DNA of 17,738 nucleotides, from the NCBI GenBank assembly GCA_015231395.1, contig JADGBP010000007.1, positions 1-17,738 of the forward strand, written 5' to 3'. The stretch comes from Desulfamplus sp. Its GTDB lineage: Bacteria > Desulfobacterota > Desulfobacteria > Desulfobacterales > Desulfobacteraceae. Under the pieces are notes generated by a model, which saw only the letters and a list, made by a program, of their open reading frames with translations, was not told the DNA's origin and ran no database searches. Shown here one piece after another: positions 15,471-17,738 of this stretch (the first letter of the stretch is position 1; each line of letters opens with the position of its first letter). A program made the translations under genes and the position numbers.

Positions 15471-15492
15471 GGGCAACCACAAAGGGTTGCCC
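15471..15492. repeat. REP-like palindrome (GGGCAACC...GGTTGCCC)
   Basis: GGGCAACC and GGTTGCCC flank a six-base loop, with CTAC following. Sequences of this form (GTAGGGGCAACCC...) are, to my recollection, dispersed extragenic palindromes in many bacterial genomes. Copy number here cannot be seen from one window. Confidence 0.55.
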
Positions 15493-15536
15493 CTACAGTG
15501 CTCTTGCCAATTTAATTATCTGGAAAACTATATATA

Positions 15537-16733
15537 ATGAAACAAAAGAACCGAACTGAGGAGACCGCTATCAAGGAAACTCAGAAAACAATTGGCGTAA
15601 TGCTTGAACTTGCAGATGCTGTCAATAGAACCACAAATCTGAACCAGTTTTATCATGCCATACATATCTCTCTTGGCAAAATCCTCAATGTAGACAATTT
15701 TTTTATTGCCTTGTATCACCTTGAAGAAGATCGTGTCACCTTTCCCTACTACGTTGATCAAAAAGATACAAACCCAACTGAAATTAAACACTTGAGCCAG
15801 GCTGCGTCACTTACCGCTAAAGTTATTCATACCGGAAAACCGCTTATTGCTTATAGAGAAGATATCGAACGTTATGCGACATCAACAGGGAAATCAATTG
15901 TTGGTACTCTTAGCGAAGTATGGCTCGGGGCTCCACTTAAAATAAAAAACAAGGTCACCGGAGTAATTGCTGTTCAAAGTTATACCTACCGGAACATGTA
16001 CCAAGAAAACGATCTGAAAATTTTAAATATTGTTTCTCAATACATTGCCCTTGCCATTGAACGTAAAGAATCTGATGATGCATACAAAAAACAGCGTGAA
16101 ATTCTGGAAAAAATTCTTCAGACCTCTCCGATAGGTATCGCTCTTCTGGAAAATAGAATTTTTAAATGGGTCAATCCTGAAATGATAACCCTTTTTGGAT
16201 ATGAAAAAAAAGAGGATTTCCAGGAAATGAGCGTAGAGATGATCTATAAATCCCATGAAGATTTTTTAATGGCTGGAGAGACAATATATTCAAACATATC
16301 CTATTCCAGAAGGACAGAAATTGAAGTATTGCTGATGAAAAGAGATGGAAGTACTTTTCCGGCGATTATTAATATAAGCAGTGCAGATACTGAAAAACCT
16401 ATGGCATGGATCATTGCTACTTTTACAGATATCTCAGAACGTAAGAGTGCCTATGAAGAGAAGATAAAAAATGAAAAACTTCAAGGCGTGCTTGAAATGG
16501 CAGGTGCTGTGTGCCATGAACTTAACCAGCCGCTACAGGCATTGGTCGGATATTCAGAGTTGTTGATGATGGATCAAGAACCTGATACTAATATATATAA
16601 GGATCTTGAAGCCATTAAAAAAAATGTTGATAGAATAGCAAGAATAACCCATCGGCTGTCAAGCATCACAAGCTACAAGACTCTTGTCTATCCAGGAAAT
16701 AAGAAAATTGTTGATATATGGGGATCGAGTTAA
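15537..16733 (+). CDS. GAF-PAS-HisKA sensor protein lacking an ATPase domain
   Basis: This 398-aa protein has a GAF domain (about 25-175), a PAS domain (about 185-305, NRIFKWVNPEMITLFGY and the C-terminal TDISERK) and a histidine-kinase dimerisation helix pair (about 310-380). The H-box is CHELNQPLQALVGYSELL with the phospho-acceptor H327. The protein stops after ITSYKTLVYPGNKKIVDI, so the catalytic ATP-binding domain (N, G1 and G2 boxes) is missing. The sequence after the stop is AT-rich and non-coding, so a recent frameshift is not evident. Similar short proteins seem to occur in deltaproteobacteria, so this may be a genuine design, perhaps a phosphotransfer or dimerisation partner. The start has no good ribosome-binding site and a TATAAT overlaps it; a start at 15600 remains possible. 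No membrane segments are present. Confidence 0.85.
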   Translation: MKQKNRTEETAIKETQKTIGVMLELADAVNRTTNLNQFYHAIHISLGKILNVDNFFIALYHLEEDRVTFPYYVDQKDTNPTEIKHLSQAASLTAKVIHTGKPLIAYREDIERYATSTGKSIVGTLSEVWLGAPLKIKNKVTGVIAVQSYTYRNMYQENDLKILNIVSQYIALAIERKESDDAYKKQREILEKILQTSPIGIALLENRIFKWVNPEMITLFGYEKKEDFQEMSVEMIYKSHEDFLMAGETIYSNISYSRRTEIEVLLMKRDGSTFPAIINISSADTEKPMAWIIATFTDISERKSAYEEKIKNEKLQGVLEMAGAVCHELNQPLQALVGYSELLMMDQEPDTNIYKDLEAIKKNVDRIARITHRLSSITSYKTLVYPGNKKIVDIWGSS

Positions 16734-17064
16734 ATATAAAAAACATACGATTCAATATTGTGAATTATAAAAAAATGTGTAAAAAAGTTTATTATTTTAA
16801 GCTTTTATCATGATTAAAACGCCTACATGAAGTCAACCATAGTTCAAAAATTTGAACTTTTAATGCTGTTTTTTGAGTTTTTAATGCCATTAACCCTGCA
16901 AGCACGTTATAAATTAGACCTGAGTAATGCATTGTATTGATAAATTTTCGATATTAATAATCAATAAATATTTTTATAATATCCTGTTTTTGTTTATATT
17001 TTATGTTTTTCAAAGCCAAGGTTTAGTTTAAAAATTATTTTTATTTCAACTTAAATTTCAAGGT
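16734..17064. other. Non-coding AT-rich region upstream of the second sigma-54 promoter
   Basis: No gene is visible on either strand. It contains the dyad at 16841-16858 and a 21-nt-spaced direct repeat (16851-16887), about 180-240 nt upstream of the sigma-54 promoter at 17065. That is a plausible place for enhancer sites. Confidence 0.55.
16841..16858. promoter_or_regulatory. Perfect dyad AGTTCAAA-AA-TTTGAACT; operator or weak terminator
   Basis: An 8-bp perfect dyad with a 2-nt spacer. Its right half starts a direct repeat: TTTGAACTTTTAATGC (16851-16866) and TTTGAGTTTTTAATGC (16872-16887), 21 nt apart, two helical turns. The following TTTT would also allow weak termination after the GAF-PAS gene. 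Confidence 0.4.
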
Positions 17065-17080
17065 TGGCAAGCCATTTGCA
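17065..17080 (+). promoter_or_regulatory. Sigma-54 (-24/-12) promoter driving a candidate small RNA
   Basis: TGGCAAGCCATTTGCA has GG at 17066-17067 and GC at 17078-17079, exactly ten bases apart. It matches the promoter at 11547 at 14 of 16 positions. Predicted transcription start is near 17091. No ORF lies downstream before a strong terminator. Confidence 0.75.
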
Positions 17081-17090
17081 ATAAGAAACA

Positions 17091-17180
17091 TTCAGACACT
17101 AACTTACAGTTAGTTTTCATCTTTTTCCTCCTTTTAAAAAGGTCGGTATCAGAATGGTTCTGATACCGACCTTTTTAAAT
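17091..17180 (+). ncRNA. Candidate sigma-54-dependent small regulatory RNA
   Basis: The stretch of about 90 nt between the sigma-54 promoter and the terminator has no start codon with a ribosome-binding site. It reads as a typical trans-acting sRNA. A 5' hairpin (ACTAAC 17098-17103 with GTTAGT 17109-17114, loop TTACA) comes first. Then comes a single-stranded CU-rich tract (17115-17132) containing TCCTCCTTTT, which matches the anti-Shine-Dalgarno end of 16S rRNA. A terminator stem of about 20 bp closes it. The tract can pair with the ribosome-binding site of the GGDEF gene at 11678-11699. No known family is recognised. The call rests on promoter, structure and absence of coding potential. Confidence 0.55.
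17133..17179 (+). terminator. Strong intrinsic terminator of the candidate sRNA (bidirectional form)
   Basis: AAAAAGGTCGGTATCAGAA (17136-17154) pairs perfectly with TTCTGATACCGACCTTTTT (17158-17176) around TGG. Three more A-T pairs extend the stem. No protein gene on either strand needs it, which supports a non-coding transcript. Confidence 0.85.
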
Positions 17181-17215
17181 TTGGGGGGGAGTCTTTCCAC
17201 GCACAATCCTAAGAA

Positions 17216-17253
17216 ACCTAACATAAGCAGCTTCGCTGCAATTATTGTTAGAT
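17216..17253. repeat. Imperfect palindrome resembling a minimal attC site
   Basis: ACCTAAC (17216-17222) and GTTAGAT (17247-17253) fit the integron core sites RYYYAAC and GTTRRRY. Between them GCAGC-TTC-GCTGC forms a perfect inner stem, with unequal unpaired bases on the two arms. At 38 nt it is shorter than usual attC sites, and no integrase is in the window. Confidence 0.35.
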
Positions 17254-17340
17254 CGAAATTCCTGAATAAGAACATATAAATAACTTAGGAACCACACAGA
17301 AATAACTTACTTTTTTATAACATATGACTGGACAATAAAA

Positions 17341-17379
17341 AACACAAAAGCCCTTGATTTCTCAAGGGCTTTTTGTGTT
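17341..17379 (-). terminator. Terminator downstream of tRNA-Val
   Basis: AACACAAAAGCCCTTGA pairs with TCAAGGGCTTTTTGTGTT around a TTTC loop, one bulge. On the minus strand it lies 27 nt beyond the tRNA 3' end and continues into a T-rich stretch. Confidence 0.88.
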
Positions 17380-17405
17380 ATAGTGGACTACTCTGAATGT
17401 TGAGG

Positions 17406-17481
17406 TGGTAGGCACGACCGGACTCGAACCGGTGACTTCTACCTTGTCGAGGTAGCACTCTACCAACTGAGTTACGCGCCT
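17406..17481 (-). tRNA. tRNA-Val(GAC)
   Basis: The minus strand folds as a complete 76-nt tRNA with encoded CCA. The acceptor is AGGCGCG/CGTGCCT (one G-U) and the D arm ACTC/GAGT with AGTTGGTA. The anticodon stem is CTACC/GGTAG with loop TCGACAA, giving anticodon GAC, which reads GUC and GUU valine codons. The T arm is ACCGG-TTCGAGT-CCGGT and the discriminator is A. Position 33 reads C instead of the near-universal U. It has its own promoter and terminator, so it is a single-gene unit. Confidence 0.95.
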
Positions 17482-17496
17482 CTAATTCCACCAAAT

Positions 17497-17525
17497 TAGA
17501 TATCATCGTATCTGTTTTGTGTCAA
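17497..17525 (-). promoter_or_regulatory. Sigma-70 promoter of tRNA-Val
   Basis: On the minus strand a perfect TTGACA (-35, 17520-17525) is followed after 17 nt by TATCTA (-10, 17497-17502) preceded by TGA (extended -10). The predicted start is near 17490, about nine bases before the tRNA. Confidence 0.65.
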
Positions 17526-17563
17526 GAAAATAAAATTGACCTGTATAATCATTGTTGCATAAT

Positions 17564-17669
17564 AATCAAGCACATATTCTCAGTAATGAAGCTCCCCGCT
17601 CCAAGGGGCGGCGGGGTATGGGTATGAACCCAAGCTTCGCAATGAACCCAAGCTTCGCAATCAAGCACA
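17564..17669. repeat. Segment flanked by 11-bp direct repeats with GC-rich hairpin and 18-bp tandem repeat
   Basis: AATCAAGCACA occurs at 17564-17574 and 17659-17669. Between them are a GC-rich hairpin (CCCCGC 17594-17599, GCGGGG 17611-17616), unlike the AT-rich surroundings, and two perfect 18-nt copies of TGAACCCAAGCTTCGCAA (17625-17642 and 17643-17660). It may be a small inserted element with target duplication. Confidence 0.5.
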
Positions 17670-17738
17670 CATTATTAGTCTGTCTGAGATTTCAGAATGC
17701 AGTATATAAAGTTACTATAAAGTCTCTCTAAGAGAGTT

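Larger units (their letters stand above)
15064..15536. other. 473-nt divergent spacer between activator and GAF-PAS gene
   Basis: No protein gene is visible. It holds the 23-nt repeat pair at 15089-15134, a perfect 13-bp palindrome at 15431-15460 and a second palindrome at 15471-15492. A weak promoter match (TTGATT 15267-15272, GATACT 15290-15295) points right. No sigma-54 promoter was found on either strand. Confidence 0.55.

Noticed and set aside
16734..16840. Frameshifted ATPase domain after the GAF-PAS-HisKA gene
   Set aside because: All frames after 16733 are AT-rich with stops and show no N, G1 or G2 box.
17564..17669. CRISPR array
   Set aside because: Repeats are adjacent with no spacers, only two copies, and no cas genes are present.

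Overview
The window comes from an AT-rich (about 40% G+C by eye) sulfate-reducing bacterium, most likely a Desulfobacterota member close to the Desulfobacteraceae. The evidence is a complete aprB-aprA pair followed by qmoABC on the same strand, the core of dissimilatory sulfate reduction, plus a NifA-type sigma-54 activator and a GAF-PAS sensor of deltaproteobacterial style. The genus cannot be fixed from the sequence alone.

Layout. 1-654 is the 3' end of an old-yellow-enzyme/2,4-dienoyl-CoA-reductase-like flavoprotein. 771-2574 holds a metallophosphoesterase overlapping by 44 nt with a ParB-like/Lrp-C-terminal hybrid regulator. 2981-5438 is aprBA, closed by a strong terminator. 5439-5967 is a repeat-rich spacer. 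5968-10882 is qmoABC, with a hairpin between qmoB and qmoC. 11054-11254 is a cold-shock protein with a structured leader. 11694-12737 is a GGDEF diguanylate cyclase behind a sigma-54 promoter. It converges on a DUF554 membrane protein (minus strand), which lies downstream of a NifA-like sigma-54 activator (minus strand). 15537-16733 is a GAF-PAS-HisKA protein with no ATPase domain. The last kilobase is almost free of protein genes. It holds a second sigma-54 promoter, a hairpin-terminated stretch with no ORF, several palindromes and a tRNA-Val(GAC) on the minus strand.

How the genes work together. AprAB reduces APS to sulfite and AMP. QmoABC is the membrane menaquinol-oxidising complex thought to feed it electrons, so 2981-10882 is one energy-metabolism unit, probably made as two transcripts. 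The right half is regulatory. Two near-identical sigma-54 promoters (11547-11562 and 17065-17080) lie on either side of the gene for a NifA-like sigma-54 activator. One drives the diguanylate cyclase. The other has only about 90 nt of non-coding sequence before a 20-bp-class terminator. That stretch reads like a small RNA: a 5' hairpin, an exposed CU-rich anti-Shine-Dalgarno tract and a terminator. Its CU tract can pair, by my alignment, with about 20 nt over the ribosome-binding site and start of the diguanylate cyclase mRNA. This candidate sigma-54/sRNA/c-di-GMP circuit is the most novel item here and is an inference that needs testing.

A second theme is the density of short tandem duplications (units of 9-40 bp, 2-4 copies) in nearly every spacer and, in frame, in two coding regions.
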